Assembly (NCBI RefSeq): GCF_052324685.1
Contig: NC_135219.1
Coordinates: forward strand, 23,048,316 to 23,112,315
Source: Brachyhypopomus gauderio
Lineage: Eukaryota > Chordata > Actinopteri > Gymnotiformes > Hypopomidae
DNA: 64,000 nt
Reading direction: 5' to 3'
Of this stretch, positions 46,226-58,190 are shown piece after piece (position 1 is the first letter of the stretch; each line of letters starts with the position of its first letter). The notes below the pieces were generated by a model that did not search any database, had not been told where the DNA came from, and was given only the letters and a program-made list of their open reading frames with translations. The position numbers and the translations under genes were made by a program.

Positions 46226-47935
46226 TGGCCTAGGTGCACGCACCACTTCCTCGTTGGTGTCAGGATGCTACCGTATTTCCGGTTGGTATGCGGAAGTGTC
46301 GATGTCATGGCCGAGTCTAAATTCACAAGGTGCCTGTTGGAGTTCCCGAAATTTACCATCAACGATGTGCGTCATATTGTCAGAGCATCAAGTACAACGA
46401 CACAGAGTCAACTTGAAAAGGGTTTCAAGTTCTACGTTTCATCCTACCTCTGCAATTTTGAAGGTAAGTGGCCGACGCTAGTTAGCTAGATAGCCTGAGG
46501 TGGCAGTCTAATGAAGTGATGTTGTTTTTAGTAACGAACCAACCTGTCCTAGTACTAGAAATGCCTTTTTAAAACATGTTTGTATTTCTGATGGAAGTAT
46601 CAGGCAAAAGTAAGGCTAACGAGATAACAGTGAGGGCTCACTGCTACAGATCTATGAAGAAAACAGATACGCCACACCAGCTGAGAGTAGGACTGGTTAA
46701 AATGACACGAGTTCTGTTCAGTGTCACGTTCAAAGTTCTGTTGAACAAGTTCAAAAGTGAGTTCAACACAAGTTCAATCTTTTATCCTTGCTCTTACTTC
46801 ACGTAAGCTGTGATAACCATAGGCATTGGTTTTCAAAGCTTACAATGGTAGCCAAATGCAGAGTAGCTGAGTGGGAATCATTAGCAGTCTATTTTGCCTA
46901 TAGTAAACAAATGGGAGTTTATTTTACAGTTCGAGCTATTGTTATCTACCTCTATGACTCAAAAGCAGAATATAGTCCACCTCAGCTATTCTTCAAACTG
47001 CATTTTCTAAAATCTGTCAATCTGTCTTTCAAATCTTTCATCTTAACTTCTTTATTAACATATGGCTGCAACACTTACACCTATTAACATATTCTGATAA
47101 CACTCTTCAAGAAGCAGTTGAAGTAAAACCTGCACTGTTCTGTTGTTGGTGGTGGAAACAACAAAATAATATAAATATAAGTAGGCCTGTTTCACTCCTA
47201 TGTGTAAGCATTTCATCTGGAGTGAAAATGAAGTTTAAATCTAAAATATATTTAGTTTATAGTTGCTCACTGAACTAGTAGATTGAAACATGCACAACAC
47301 TGTAGAATAGAAAGACAGTATAGCCAAGTGTTTTAAGAGTGATGCAAAACAGCACAAACATTACATGAGACAATAGACAAGTGACATTCACCACTAACAA
47401 CATGATGGGACAGATATTGCGCCTATTGACATTGCTGTCTTCTTTTCAAGATACTAAATTTTGCCTCTTGTGTATTTCAGATGACATTACATGATTCAAT
47501 GCCAGTTGTGCTCATTAACAGGGGAATCTGCAACCACTTGGTTGCATTGCTTTTCCAGACTGCTCATTATTCTGAATCTGGCATGTCTGTCGTCCCTCCT
47601 GTCCTTTCATGCACACAGACAGAACAGAAGTGGCATAAACCACCAACAATGGTTTGTCTTATTTCATTATTTAATGTTAGTTAATGTATCACAGTCACTT
47701 TACTAACACCATCTTTTAAATTAATAGGGGGTGAAGCCTGGACCCGTGGATGCCATGGTTGTCCTAAAGCCAAAACCAGGTGCTACTACAGCCAGTGGAG
47801 TTAGGTATGTAGTACCAAATTTAATAGGCAGATTACAGTGTGTGGTTAAAAATATATATGCTTTTGATCATCTGATAAGACGATCTGATCTGTTCTCTTC
47901 AAAATTTAATTTAGCTTTGTTGTACTTCAGATTAG

Positions 47936-48240
47936 TGTTGTCAAAAAAATTGATATATCGATACGTATCGATACTGAACATTCTGAAACGGTACAATACT
48001 CGTTTCCCTTAAGTATCGATTCTTTTTACATAAAATGCGCTTTCGTTTGACCCACCCAAGCTGCCGTAATGCACAGGACAGTTTGTAATGCTAATATGGC
48101 AGCTTAAGCAAACGCAGTGCTGTTGGATTCGAAGCAGATACAGATGGAAAACTGAAGGACTTGAACAAGCCCGTTTGCAAGCGGTGCTTTTGGAACATTT
48201 CAACGAAGGGCGCTAAAGCCTGGTTGAGTGACCATAGCGC
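47936..48240 (+). mobile_element. hAT element, 5' end with BED zinc finger
   Basis: Starts TAGTGTTGTCAAAAAAATTG and continues with ATCGATACGTATCGATAC, a hAT terminus. A frame downstream encodes KPVCKRCFWNISTKGAKAW, the first half of a BED-type zinc finger as in ZBED/hAT transposases. The rest of the element and its 3' end are missing. Confidence 0.7.
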
Positions 48241-48424
48241 TCGACTCCGCGCGCACCTCGTGCGAACCTCCGCGAGCGGTGGAGGCTTTATACTTTCCGC
48301 TTTGCAGTGTTGTCCGAAACTATATGTGGTAGTATAAAAGAAACACCCCTCAAAACAGGGGAATGAACACTTACCTGACGAATTTTAATGCTGCTTTGTG
48401 TTTCAGGTTTGAAAAGTGCTGCAA

Positions 48425-49445
48425 TTTAGGCTAAAGTACTTGAAAATGTTGAAATTGTAACTACTTCATTTCACAACAAATATCTGTCTGACTGAACAGT
48501 TTTCATGTATTACGTTAACAAATACGAGCCTCTTGTAATTCCAGGATGAAACATGAGAGAACGTGAAGACGTTAAGATTGGGCGTTTTGAAAATAAACAA
48601 CCATTAAATAATGTGATTAAAAGCGCAATATTTCGAATCATTTCGAGTATATGTATAAATATTTAACTTAATTAAGTTTAACGTGCTGGGAAATATTGGT
48701 ACAAGCGCTTGAATTGAACCCTGCAAACATGACTTTGTTCATTGCGCTGAGGCGCGGCGCGTGCGAAGTTACAAAATTCGAGAGGTGCACGACCTCGCGT
48801 GCGCCGCGCTTCAGCGCGATGAACAAAGTCATGTTTGCAGGGTTCATACACCTTGTGGAATTCAAACACTTGTATGTCACTTTCAAGGTCCATTTCAATA
48901 TTTCCCAGCACGAGCAAAGACACTTTGTCAGATGTTCAAAAGACGTCCACTGAAAAGCCAGAATGAAAGTTTTAGCGACGTCTTTTTTAAACGTCTATTA
49001 CTGCCGTTCAGTTGCAGTTTTTGCACGTCCTGACATCCAATAAAGGTCCTAGTCAAACGTTCAGATAGAAAACTCGTCATAGACGTTCATGTTAAGTTAA
49101 AAGGTTAAGGTCCTAGTCACACTGTCAGATTTTGAACGTCCACCAGACATGCAAAAAAGGGTCTGGACTGACCGACGTGATACAGACTTGATTTTAACGT
49201 CTTTCTGACGTCGCATGTTTGTTGGGATAAGTTAAATATTTATACATGTACTTGAAATTATTCGCTTTATCATCACATTATTTAATGGTTGTTTATTTTC
49301 AAAACACCCAATCGTAACGTCTTCACGTTCTCTCATGTTTCATCCTGGAATTGCAAGATGCTCGTATTTGTTAACACAAAATAACTGTTCAGTCAGACAG
49401 ATATTTGTTGTGAAATGAAGTTACAATTTCAAGCATTTTCCAACA
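48425..49445. repeat. Long inverted repeat with a second palindrome inside (foldback)
   Basis: Outer arms: about 48425-48670 is complementary to about 49228-49442 (shared CAACCATTAAATAATGTGAT and TGAGAGAACGTGAAGACGTT on one arm, their complements on the other). Inside lies another palindrome, about 48681-48915, built on CTGCAAACATGACTTTGTTC with a GC-rich centre. 48930-49225 has repeated ACGTC words. No coding region. Probably two nested foldback-type DNA elements. Confidence 0.8.
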
Positions 49446-50322
49446 CCTTTTGTGGCCTTGTCACAGTCACACCTTATTGAAGAGGCACCAAGATCCAAAA
49501 GTGCTACACCTGAGTGGCATTCACTTAGGAGAGAAAGAGTAACTGCCTCACATTTCAGAGAGGTGAGCCACGTTAGAGGTCCAGGTGCTGCAGAAAGGAT
49601 AATCCGAGGGACACGACAAACAGCACATGTGAAGAGGGGACTTGAAATGGAAACAGAGGCCTTAAAGGACTGTGCAGTTCTGAAAAACTTGAACTTAACC
49701 AAGTGTGGGCTAGTGATTCATCCAGATGCATCTTGGCTGGGTGCATCACCTGATGGACTTGTATATGACCCACTTGAGCGTCCATCATTTGGGCTTGTTG
49801 AAATCAAGTGCCCAAATGCACAAAGCTATGTAGACTGCAAATTCCTCAAAGTGGCACAAGGCCTACACAAAATGAAGGAGAGCCATTGTTATTATTGGCA
49901 AATCCAGTTCCAGTTATTGATTACTGGTATGCAGTGGTGTGATTTAGTTATCTGTGCCCATGATGATATCTTTGTGCAGCGAGTTTACAGAGATAGCAGT
50001 GTATTAGAAGAGGTGAAAAGGAGGTGTGACATGTTTTTCTTTAACACTTACATGCCAAAATACCTCTCTATGCCCAAGCAATAGAAAATCATAATGAAGA
50101 CATGAACTCATGAACAATTAAAACAATTTCAATTTATTCTGTCAATTGTATTACTATTGTATTTGTTTCATTTTTTACAAATACAGTAAAAGTTAAGAAA
50201 TACATAATGTTGTATTGTGTTGTCAATTTTACATATAAAAGGGAAAGCATTTTATACAATTAATCATATTGCACTGTACCTTAACATTGCAGCCAATATT
50301 TACAGACTAGCATGACCTAAAG

Positions 50323-50579
50323 CAGGGGTCGGCAACCTTTTTGACTCGGAGCCACAAAAGCAAAAATAATTGGAAATTTATTTCAGTGACGATGACATGT
50401 CACTCAAGCGAACCGAAACTAAATACCGGACATTTGTGAAATTCCACCCGAACATTTTTTTAAGTCTCAAAAATAATATACGGTAATTAAATACTCATTA
50501 ATTTTATTCAAAAGCTGAGCCGCATCAGAGGGATCAAAGAGCTGCATGCGGCTCCGGAGCCGCGGGTTGCCGACCCCTG
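50323..50579. mobile_element. hAT-type MITE (copy B)
   Basis: Ends CAGGGGTCGGCAACC and GGTTGCCGACCCCTG; flanks ACCTAAAG and ACCTTAAAG. Orthologous to 15571-15825 of copy A in inverted orientation. Confidence 0.85.
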
Positions 50580-50672
50580 ACCTTAAAGGGATCATTTTAA
50601 GGTTAGAGAAAAAAATAAATAAATAAATCGCCGTAATTCACATTACATCATCTGTCTAATTCTGGATTGAGA

Positions 50673-52399
50673 TTAGCCATTGTTTGCCCAGGCTTTTACC
50701 AAGGGGCCATTTTGATAATTCACCAAAAGACAGGCAACAGTAAAAATTTGGTTTATGCTCCCTGTGATTGAAAGGGGGATCACTGTGCTGAATATTTTAT
50801 GTTCTTTGACTCTGCGAATCACACGCTCAACATGGACTCTCAGTCTTGCAATGGACTGTGACGTTCTGATCTCTGACCTAGACAGTTGAGCTCTCTTTGA
50901 CAGAAACGTGGGTATGTGGACTTTGCATGGAACGCAGTCTTCAACAAGGAAACCCTTGTCCACCATGATGGCCATAGATGGGTCAAGGAGGGCCACAATG
51001 CCAGACTGCTTTAAGATCTCTTTATCACTGATAGCACCTTGATAAAGAGAAGACACAAAGGTCACTGCGCCATGAGGGGCTATCCCAAGCAACCATTTGA
51101 ATGTACAGTGTGATTTATAAGTGGAAAACACTTCACTCTGAAGGAGAAGGGAATTTGGAGTTTGACATCTCAGTTCTGTGGAATCTAAAATTATTTGAGT
51201 GTCAGCGTAGTCCTGAAACACATCTGGGAGGTGAGTTTTCACAGTGTCCACATCTAACCAAACATAAACAGCTCCCAATACAGTATAAAGGAAGTTGGCC
51301 CAGGTGTTAATACGACTAACAGTTGACCGATGGATTCTAAATCTATGGGCCAAATCCTTTTGCATCAGTCCCAATGACGGGTAGTACATGAAGAGAAAAA
51401 TCTCATCAATTGCTTGAAGAACCTGGGGAAAAAATACATTATCCTATTGTCATATTACATTATGACTATCAAAACTTCTTTTGATGTAAAGATTAATTTG
51501 AAAATGATGACATAACATGCTTTGTATGGACAACAGGAAAACATTTACCGTTGTACTGGCAGAGTGAGGGACCTGATCAGTCTTCTCAACAGTCCGTGCG
51601 CTTGTAACCCGTATGATGATGTGGGTGGCTGGCTCTATTTGCTTCCAAAAGCCCATCAGGTGGGCATGGTTTGCAAATCTGTGGAATATAAAAGTTATAT
51701 ATAAAGTTATATAATCGCTATTTCATTCACAATGTATTTCAGACACCAGAGAAGGCCCATCCGTATACTGTGTCCTGCCATATTTTGTATTTACCTGGTA
51801 AAGAATCGTATGTCGTCATCAGAGGCAGAAAACCGCTCCAAACAGAACTTGCTGCGGACAGTTAAGTCTTCGATTTGTTTTCGGAGCCTTGATATCTCCT
51901 CGCGTAGCTCTTCATTTTCATTGAGGGAGAGATCAAGCGCAGCAGGCTCATTACTGACGCAGTAGTCATGTTCATGACACGGTAAGGGGTCATCATCATC
52001 ATGGTCAGTCTGCATCTCTGTTAGATCAGTGTTGGGTGGACGCTCTGTTCTTTCCCATACTCCAGATCATGGAGTTGGAATAGTATAGTTATTCCATTGA
52101 AATAGCACAGGAAAAGCTCCAGGTCGCAGTCGTCGTCGTCCAGCAGGAGTGGGAGGTTCGAGCAGATCAGCAGCGATAAAATGTCGCAAACACACTCGGG
52201 AAGTACTCGTGACGATAAAATGATCTCTCCTGATCTTAACCACCCATTGTTTCTGCAGTTCTGAGTCCTTTGGAAAGGTGTGGAAGCTCAGGTAGGAATT
52301 ACACCTTGTCGATGCTGTGCAGAATGGCACACAGCAGTGGTGGTTGGACCTGCTGTCTGTACGTTGTTGAAACGATACTTTTTTTTGTTTACCCGTCAT
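50673..52399 (-). pseudogene. ISL2EU-like transposase: THAP finger, coiled coil, DDE_4 domain
   Basis: Exons 51795-52399, 51549-51678 and 50673-51422. The N-terminus (MTGKQKKVSF) runs into a THAP zinc finger: HHCCVPFCTASTR (CxxxC), WVVKIRRDHF, VCLRHF (CxxH) and the closing GAFPVLF. A charged helix, ENEELREEISRLRKQIEDL, looks like a coiled coil. The catalytic part has MYYPSLGLMQKDLAHRFRIH (helix-turn-helix-like), IILDSTELRCQTP, GAISDKEILKQSG and MVDKGFLVEDCV, then a conserved VHVERVIRRVKEHKI. One TGA at 52067-52069 (after YTIPTP) interrupts exon 1 in the same frame; a C-to-T change at a CpG would explain it. Otherwise the frame looks whole. Confidence 0.85.
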
Positions 52400-52479
52400 G
52401 TTTAGGACACATAAACGGACAGGAGATGAAGCAAACATCATCATCAAGGTTGGCAAGCTATCAAAACATACCAACTCAA

Positions 52480-53169
52480 AGGGTTAACATGATATCAGGC
52501 TCATGGGACAAAAATGATGGGAAACAAACACAAGTTGTAATATCCACAACATTAACATTTTCTTAATCCAAAATCGGCGCTCTGAACCAAACCTCGTCTT
52601 TATCAAGTCTAAACTAAACTTATAAAGGAGCAGCAGCAATAACTAAGCATTATATACCAGCCAAAGATAGAAGCTGTAGGTGGTTAGCGCCTAAGGCCAA
52701 GAAGCTACAGGGGCTAGCTAAGCAAACTAAAAGGCACAGGTGGTTAGAGAGCAAAGCTAAAGGTTGCACTCCAGTTATGTAGCTTAACTAAATCCCCAAC
52801 CCATAAAACTCCGTATACAAGTGAAACATACCTGCTTTAACCCCGTCAAAACTACTAATGACTCAGTTCTGCTCCCACAATAGTACTGCACCAGGAGGCG
52901 CCTCGTCTGGGCCTCTCCCTCGATATAAGAGCAGGACTAAACACTTAGTACTGGACACTAGTCTCACATTTAAAAGCAGAATACATGAGTAAAAATGCAC
53001 CGTACCTTACAACAGCGAACACTCCGTAAAGTCGAGCTCACGCTCCAACCCTGTCGTCCCGTTGTGCTGCTTAGCTTAGCCACGCTATTGCTGCAAGGAC
53101 CCCATGGTGCCCTTATCACATGCCTGATTACAGGCACACTGCAGCCTGTAACTACTCACTCCTCCCATA
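52480..53169. other. Spacer, no gene seen
   Basis: No recognisable coding sequence or repeat boundary. A TATA-like CGATATAAGAGCAG at about 52921 is noted without support. Confidence 0.4.
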
Positions 53170-53545
53170 CCAACAAATCTGTGGAGGGAGCTAAAGATCA
53201 GGGTGATGGCAAGGAGACCCTCCAACCTCCAAAGAGTTGGAGCTCATCACTAAAGATGAATGGACAAAAATACCAGTGGAGACATGCAAAAAGCTGGTCA
53301 GCAATTACAGGAAGCGTTTGATTGCTGTAAATAAAGGCTTTTCTATTAATTATTGAGAAGGTTCTGAATAATTTTGGACATGCTACTTTTTGTTCAAATG
53401 TGAATAAAAGCTGAGAATTTTTTTTCCCCACAATGATGCCTCTTGTACATCATCGTATTATCTCCTGGGAGATTTCCAGTCAAAAATATAATTTCTGGTT
53501 AAATAAAAGTAAATTTAAGTCAAAATTTGACAGGGGTATGACTGT
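53170..53545 (+). mobile_element. Tc1/mariner-like transposase tail and 3' end
   Basis: A frame from about 53228 encodes the end of a Tc1 transposase (LELITKDEWTKIPVETCKKL, then NYRKRLIAV), stopping after GFSINY near 53355. The following 190 bp, ending ACAGGGGTATGACTGTA, look like the 3' terminal repeat. 5' part missing. Confidence 0.75.
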
Positions 53546-54175
53546 ATATATATATATATATATTAGGGGTGGGACGCGATCAAAAAAATTAATCGAATTA
53601 ATCGGAAGCTTTGTAATTAATTAATCGAAATTAATCGCATTTTAATCGCATTTCAGTATTTAACATGAGAAATATTCATTTAAGTTTGAATGATGAATGA
53701 ATCAATGAACATAATCATAAACTTCAACATCTTGTTTATTTTTCCACCAGTCTACTACGAAGACCAATATATGTGTAGTGTGCAGAAAACAGTTCAGAAC
53801 ATTGGAAATTCTGACCAAAAATGTTGTTTAATTTAGGGAGTTTTGCTCAGGATATTGGAAGAATTGAAGTAAATCAGAAGATGTTTTTAATACCATTTTA
53901 GATGGTAGACTTTCTTTAATTTCCCAGGCCTCTGCCACAGGCATCTCCATAGTGCCTAGAAGTGGTCTTCTGCATGCTCAAAGCAAATGACTGGATCTTC
54001 ATCATCTATAGATTCATCATCTATAATATGAGCTGTCACACCAAGATCATTCTTGTTGCTAACAGAGGTCCAGTGATCCCCAGTCAGAGCCACATTTGTG
54101 GCACTCTTCACAATAACCTGTTTTAATTCTTTCCTCATCATACAGCTGCTGGATTTTCTTCGACATTGTCTTTCT

Positions 54176-54254
54176 GGGGTGAGTTTCCCAAAACGTTCTT
54201 ACGTACGAGGTTAAGAAGTACTTGGCGCTAAGAACGTTTTGGGAAACTCACCCC
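54176..54254. mobile_element. 79-bp foldback MITE nested in the hAT element
   Basis: Near-perfect inverted repeat: GGGGTGAGTTTCCCAAAACG at the left and its complement CGTTTTGGGAAACTCACCCC at the right, with a short centre. No clear target duplication. Confidence 0.85.
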
Positions 54255-54543
54255 TGGACGGTAGTTCGTAACTTGCATCAGTTGACGCAATTCGCAGCGC
54301 TTCTTGTAAGCATTTATCTTCGACCACAGGGAGCGGACAACACAAATAATGTGACGCATCATGTATAAACGCGTGCGGAGTCGCGCGCCATTCGCGAAAG
54401 TTTAATCCAGTCTTAATGGTCCAATGAAGGTAATTTAAAAACCAGGACGTTTCCTCACAGGATGTGAATTACGGACGTTTGGTCACCCTATCGTACTAGG
54501 AATACATTTAGCAGCTAAGTTACCATTACTGACCTGCGCGTTA

Positions 54544-54854
54544 AGCTGGGCGTACACTGTGCGATTTTTGGCCCATTTTCTGCCGATTTTTCACTCGTTT
54601 CGGCTCAATCGCGTGTCGTGCATCGTATAGTTTACACAGGTAAACGAGGAGCGATTCACACCTCACGACCAACTCCCGATCAGAAATCGCAGCGTCGCAA
54701 GAACATCAAACATGTTTGAAATTCAAATCGCTCCTCGTGAGAGTATCGCACTGTTGAAGCAGCTTCATGAGCCGACCCTCCCTGCGATTTAGTCGTACAG
54801 TTTGAGCTGGAGCTGAGTACACGATTTAAAATATCGCACAGTGTACGCCCAGCT
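54544..54854. mobile_element. PIF/Harbinger-type MITE nested in the hAT element
   Basis: 311 bp with ends AGCTGGGCGTACACTGTGCG and CGCACAGTGTACGCCCAGCT (25-bp inverted repeats) and the 3-bp duplication TTA on both sides (54541-54543 and 54855-54857). It inserted just after the BED finger coding sequence. Confidence 0.9.
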
Positions 54855-55206
54855 TTACCCGCAACATGTTTTGCGTTGAGGTGGTAACGAAGGGTGGAAG
54901 TGCTCCTGTGATAAGCGAACTCCTTCCTACATAAAGTGCAAATAACACTATTTTTGTTTGTACTTCCATCTGGAAGTTTCTTATATTTAAATTTCCCATC
55001 CACCAACGTAGCCTCTTCAGTCATCTCCATCATGCTCATCTTATTGTGCGTCCATATAATCTGTATGGCCGGAACTCGCGCACTGAGAAACATTCCACGG
55101 TGCAAAAGTGTCTCGTCCGTTAAATGCGTTAAAATGCGTTAATTTTTTTAGTGCGTTAATTTTCCTGTAATTAATTAATCGAAATTAACGCGTTAAAGTC
55201 CCACCA

Positions 55207-55340
<134 letters not shown>

Positions 55341-55557
55341 TCATGAAAGCACGTATTTGTAATGCACTTAGATGTATTTATGATACATATGTGAAACAAA
55401 AGTTAATATCATACTTTGCTAAAAGGTAAAAACATGTTTTTACTTTTTGTTCTTTCTGCATGTTTAGGGGTTAGTGATGTATTCTGTATTACAATACAAT
55501 GTGGTATACTAATTCAAATGTTTTATGGAAGTTGTTTTAAGTTTCTTATATTTTAGC

Positions 55558-56592
55558 CTGTAGCAACAAGGAACACAAAAAATTCCAAGTCCAGCATTAT
55601 GTCTGCACATACCGCTTCAGTCAGGATCACTTGGAACTTTTGTTCCATTCTGTCAGGGCATCAGGTAGAAATTTCACATTATAATTAGTCTTTTCAGTCC
55701 GTGAGCCAGAGCGGATATTGGTACCATCTGGGTGGGCATTCTAGTAGAGAATATACATCACTTGTTTACAATATTATAGACCTCTTCAGACACCTATGCA
55801 TTTGTTTTTATAGCCTACCTGTGGAAGAAACATGGTTATACAGTTATTACCATACTTACATTTCATAGCCTGTGAGGAAACATGGTTATACATTTTCCAT
55901 ACTTACCCTCAGAAGATGTGTCTTTGATGACTATGAGTGTCCTCATTAAATATCTCTGTAATCTAAGTGTGCAAATGTTTTAGATTTTTTTAGGAGGCTG
56001 GAATAACAGTCCCACTGCAGGGCAGTTCCAGGGCATTTTCCATCGTCTGATGGTGCGCTGTGGTGTCTCACCAAGTACGTCGGGCAACGTGGCAGCACAA
56101 GATGAGACTGTATCACTATCGGCTGCAGACATGCACTCTGCTTTAATGGTAGAAGAAGAGCTCCCGTCCCCATCTGCAAACATTTCTGCAGTCATATGTG
56201 ACCACAGTTACCTGCCCACCTGCTTTGGTGGTCTTGTGGACAATGCCCTGGTCTACATTTCAGGGTTTGTTGTCCGAAAAATTCTGAAAAAACTGTCCTG
56301 TGAGGTGTGCCGTGCAAGCCTTGTCAAAGCTGCTGTACCCTCATCCTTTGACCAGAGCTACCACCTGCCTCAACTTAAAAACAATGGTGGTCTGATGATC
56401 CCCTCAGATGGAACAGTGAAGGTGGTCAGAGCAGCAGAGCGTGTGATACGCCAAAAATCAACAGGTGTCAGTGTGTCCTTTGTCAACCAGTTCGTTCGGG
56501 CTGAGATTGGTTCTGAAGATGTGTTTTTACTCGGGGAGCACATTGCAGAAACATGTTCCTGTCATTTGTTGTCTCTGTATTTCACAATTTAA
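55558..56592 (+). pseudogene. P-element-type (THAP9-like) transposase, C-terminal exons
   Basis: Exon 55558-55664 encodes VQHYVCTYRFSQDHLELLFH. An acceptor (TTTTTTTAG) near 55991 opens the next exon, which joins in phase 1 to give GGWNNSPTAGQFQGIFHRLM. SQDHLE followed by GGWNNNPT is the hallmark C-terminal region of P-element/THAP9 transposases. The frame then runs open to a TAA near 56592, with LVDNALVYISGFVVRKILKK and CEVCRASLV, also typical. No THAP domain or earlier catalytic region is present, so this is a 5'-truncated copy or the tail of a host-domesticated gene. Confidence 0.75.
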
Positions 56593-56914
56593 GGCTGCAC
56601 CACATCGCAAAATTAACTACCCTGGAGATAATGAGTGCCAGCACATGCAAGAAATTGTGCAAAAACAGTTATTTTTTCAAATAATGTATGATGAATGGAA
56701 TGTTCTTGGGGAGGGGCTTATAGAATATAATGGGGTGTAACTAGGCAGAGGGGGGACGAGCCTGGGAGAGCAGGCTCGTAATGTATGTGATGACGGGATC
56801 TACGTGACTTTGCAGTCACCGATCTTTAAACTCTGATTAAGAGGACTCAATTTAAGACTGTTTTATTTCTTTCCATGAACGCGCGTTGTAAATATGTATA
56901 TAGCTGTAGGTGTC
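56593..56914. other. Downstream of the P-type gene, no feature assigned
   Basis: Contains GGAGAGCAGGCTCG paired with CGAGCCTGGGAGAG (a small hairpin near 56758-56778) and AATAAA near 56920. May include the element's 3' end. Confidence 0.4.
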
Positions 56915-57400
56915 TCAAATAAATGTGCAAAGGAAAATTGCACAGTAGGGGGCGAGAACGAGTCCAGAGATAGTTTGTGAGGTAGAAATCAGCTCAGCTG
57001 TTCCAGAGTCTGATGCACAGTCTATCAGAGCTACAATCCCGGCAGCAGACTCATCTGGATTCTCCATGAAATCAAACATTTTGTTGGTGATCCCACATTC
57101 TGGACTGAAATATTGAACAGCGAGGGGAAACATCTTCCTGTTGCTTTTATTTGATGCATCTGTGTGTAATGAGAATGGTCAGGATTTATCTGATGTTAGG
57201 GCCTTCACAACGTCACTCACTGCCTTTGGAGCAAGGACATCTTTAACCACTGCCTCTGCCTTTGTTCTCCCTAAATTTTGAATCTGAAAGAATATTTTGA
57301 AAGAATATTTTGATGCAGTTTATGTGCACAGTCAGCACTGTTGTAACTGAGGTTGTGACTGTGTGGTGCTGCGGTAACCTGGAGAGAATGAGTGAGATGA
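56915..57400 (-). mobile_element. hAT-like transposase fragment, minus strand
   Basis: The minus-strand frame encodes MFPLAVQYFSPECGITNKMF then DFMENPDESAAGIVALIDC, a segment of the hAT proteins with a DUF4371-type fold. Surrounding frames are interrupted. Remnant only. Confidence 0.65.
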
Positions 57401-57955
57401 CAAATTCTTAATTAAATTGAATCAGACCATTCAAACAGTTAAACAGAGGTTTAGATTTAATCTATTGACATGATTTGTTCTTTCAATAGTAGTTTCAATA
57501 GGAAACTGAATCAGTAATAACAATGTTCTGTACCATATCATTGTCAATATTTTACAAACCTTTCAATTTGCCTTAAATTCATCTTAATTTGCCTTAAATG
57601 ATGCTATTCAGTCATCAATGTGCCTCTTCCCACTCACATTTGCATCTCTACATAAGCTTTCGTTTCTGGGGACGTGGTGGAGTGTGGAGCAGAAGACATT
57701 TTTTTGTGGGACGGGTGTGTGGCGTGACGTCTGTTGCTAGGAAACGGTGATGGCAGCGCCAGCAGGTCCGTAGCAGGCCGGGGGTCCTAAGAGGATCCAC
57801 CACCATTTTGCTGGCCTTAGTATTTCCTGTTTTTTTATTTCATGCTGAATTGTTACATTTATTGGTGATGTGTGTGTGACAGAGATGAGTATTGGACACT
57901 TGAAAATACTCCTCTGGGCCGACGCCGGTCACCATGCCAATGACAACAATTTACA
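57401..57955. other. Spacer, no gene seen
   Basis: AT-rich, then a GC-richer block at 57660-57830 that could be the 5' untranslated region of the LINE that follows. Not resolved. Confidence 0.4.
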
Positions 57956-58190
57956 CAGAAGAACAATTTAGACCTGTAAGGGATAATGTCCATTTTGGTG
58001 TAGGCATATCCGGTTAGGCAGGAGGTGGCTGGCCCAGGATGGATCTCTGGAAAAGGCTTGTCTCTCCTCATCTGTGTTCCTCGAGAAAATAAAACAGGGA
58101 AAATTAGCTCTGTATAAGGACATACACAGGACAGATGAGATTATAAACATTTCTGGAGTGTGGCAGCAACTCCGGCATTAAATCAGGTAT
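57956..58190. mobile_element. LINE-associated fragment, second copy
   Basis: Shares GGCAGGAGGTGGCTGGC, AAAGGCTTGTCTCTCC and CATTTCTGGAGTGTGGCAGC with 9960-10150 in the same orientation. Confidence 0.6.

Larger units (their letters stand above)
46307..50084 (+). pseudogene. SWIM + YqaJ nuclease gene, copy B, interrupted
   Basis: Exons 46307-46463, 46598-46695, 47481-47651 and 47728-47804 match copy A. The last exon survives only from 49449 to 50084 and keeps SLRRERVTASHFREVSH, GASPDGLV, VEIKCP and the closing PKYLSMPKQ. Exon 3 keeps the reading frame that copy A lost (GMSVVPPVLSCTQTEQKWH) but has deleted the CSC part of the SWIM finger. A block equal to about 16725-17150 of copy A is replaced by 1.5 kb of other elements. 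So both copies are broken, in different places. Confidence 0.8.
46226..52480. mobile_element. ISL2EU-like element, copy B: nuclease gene plus THAP/DDE transposase
   Basis: Two genes converge: the SWIM/YqaJ gene on the plus strand (46307-50084) and a THAP + DDE_4-type transposase on the minus strand (52399 down to 50673). This pairing is what ISL2EU (IS4EU) elements of the PIF/Harbinger-related group carry. Copy B holds later insertions (47936-49448) and a MITE (50323-50579) between the genes. The homology to copy A begins at CTAGGTGCACGCACC near 46229. Outer ends are approximate because no terminal inverted repeat was recognised. Confidence 0.75.

Noticed and set aside
56050-56180. Minus-strand frames of 70-77 codons opposite the P-type transposase
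   Set aside because: Antisense shadow; the plus-strand frame carries the family motifs and the splice junction.
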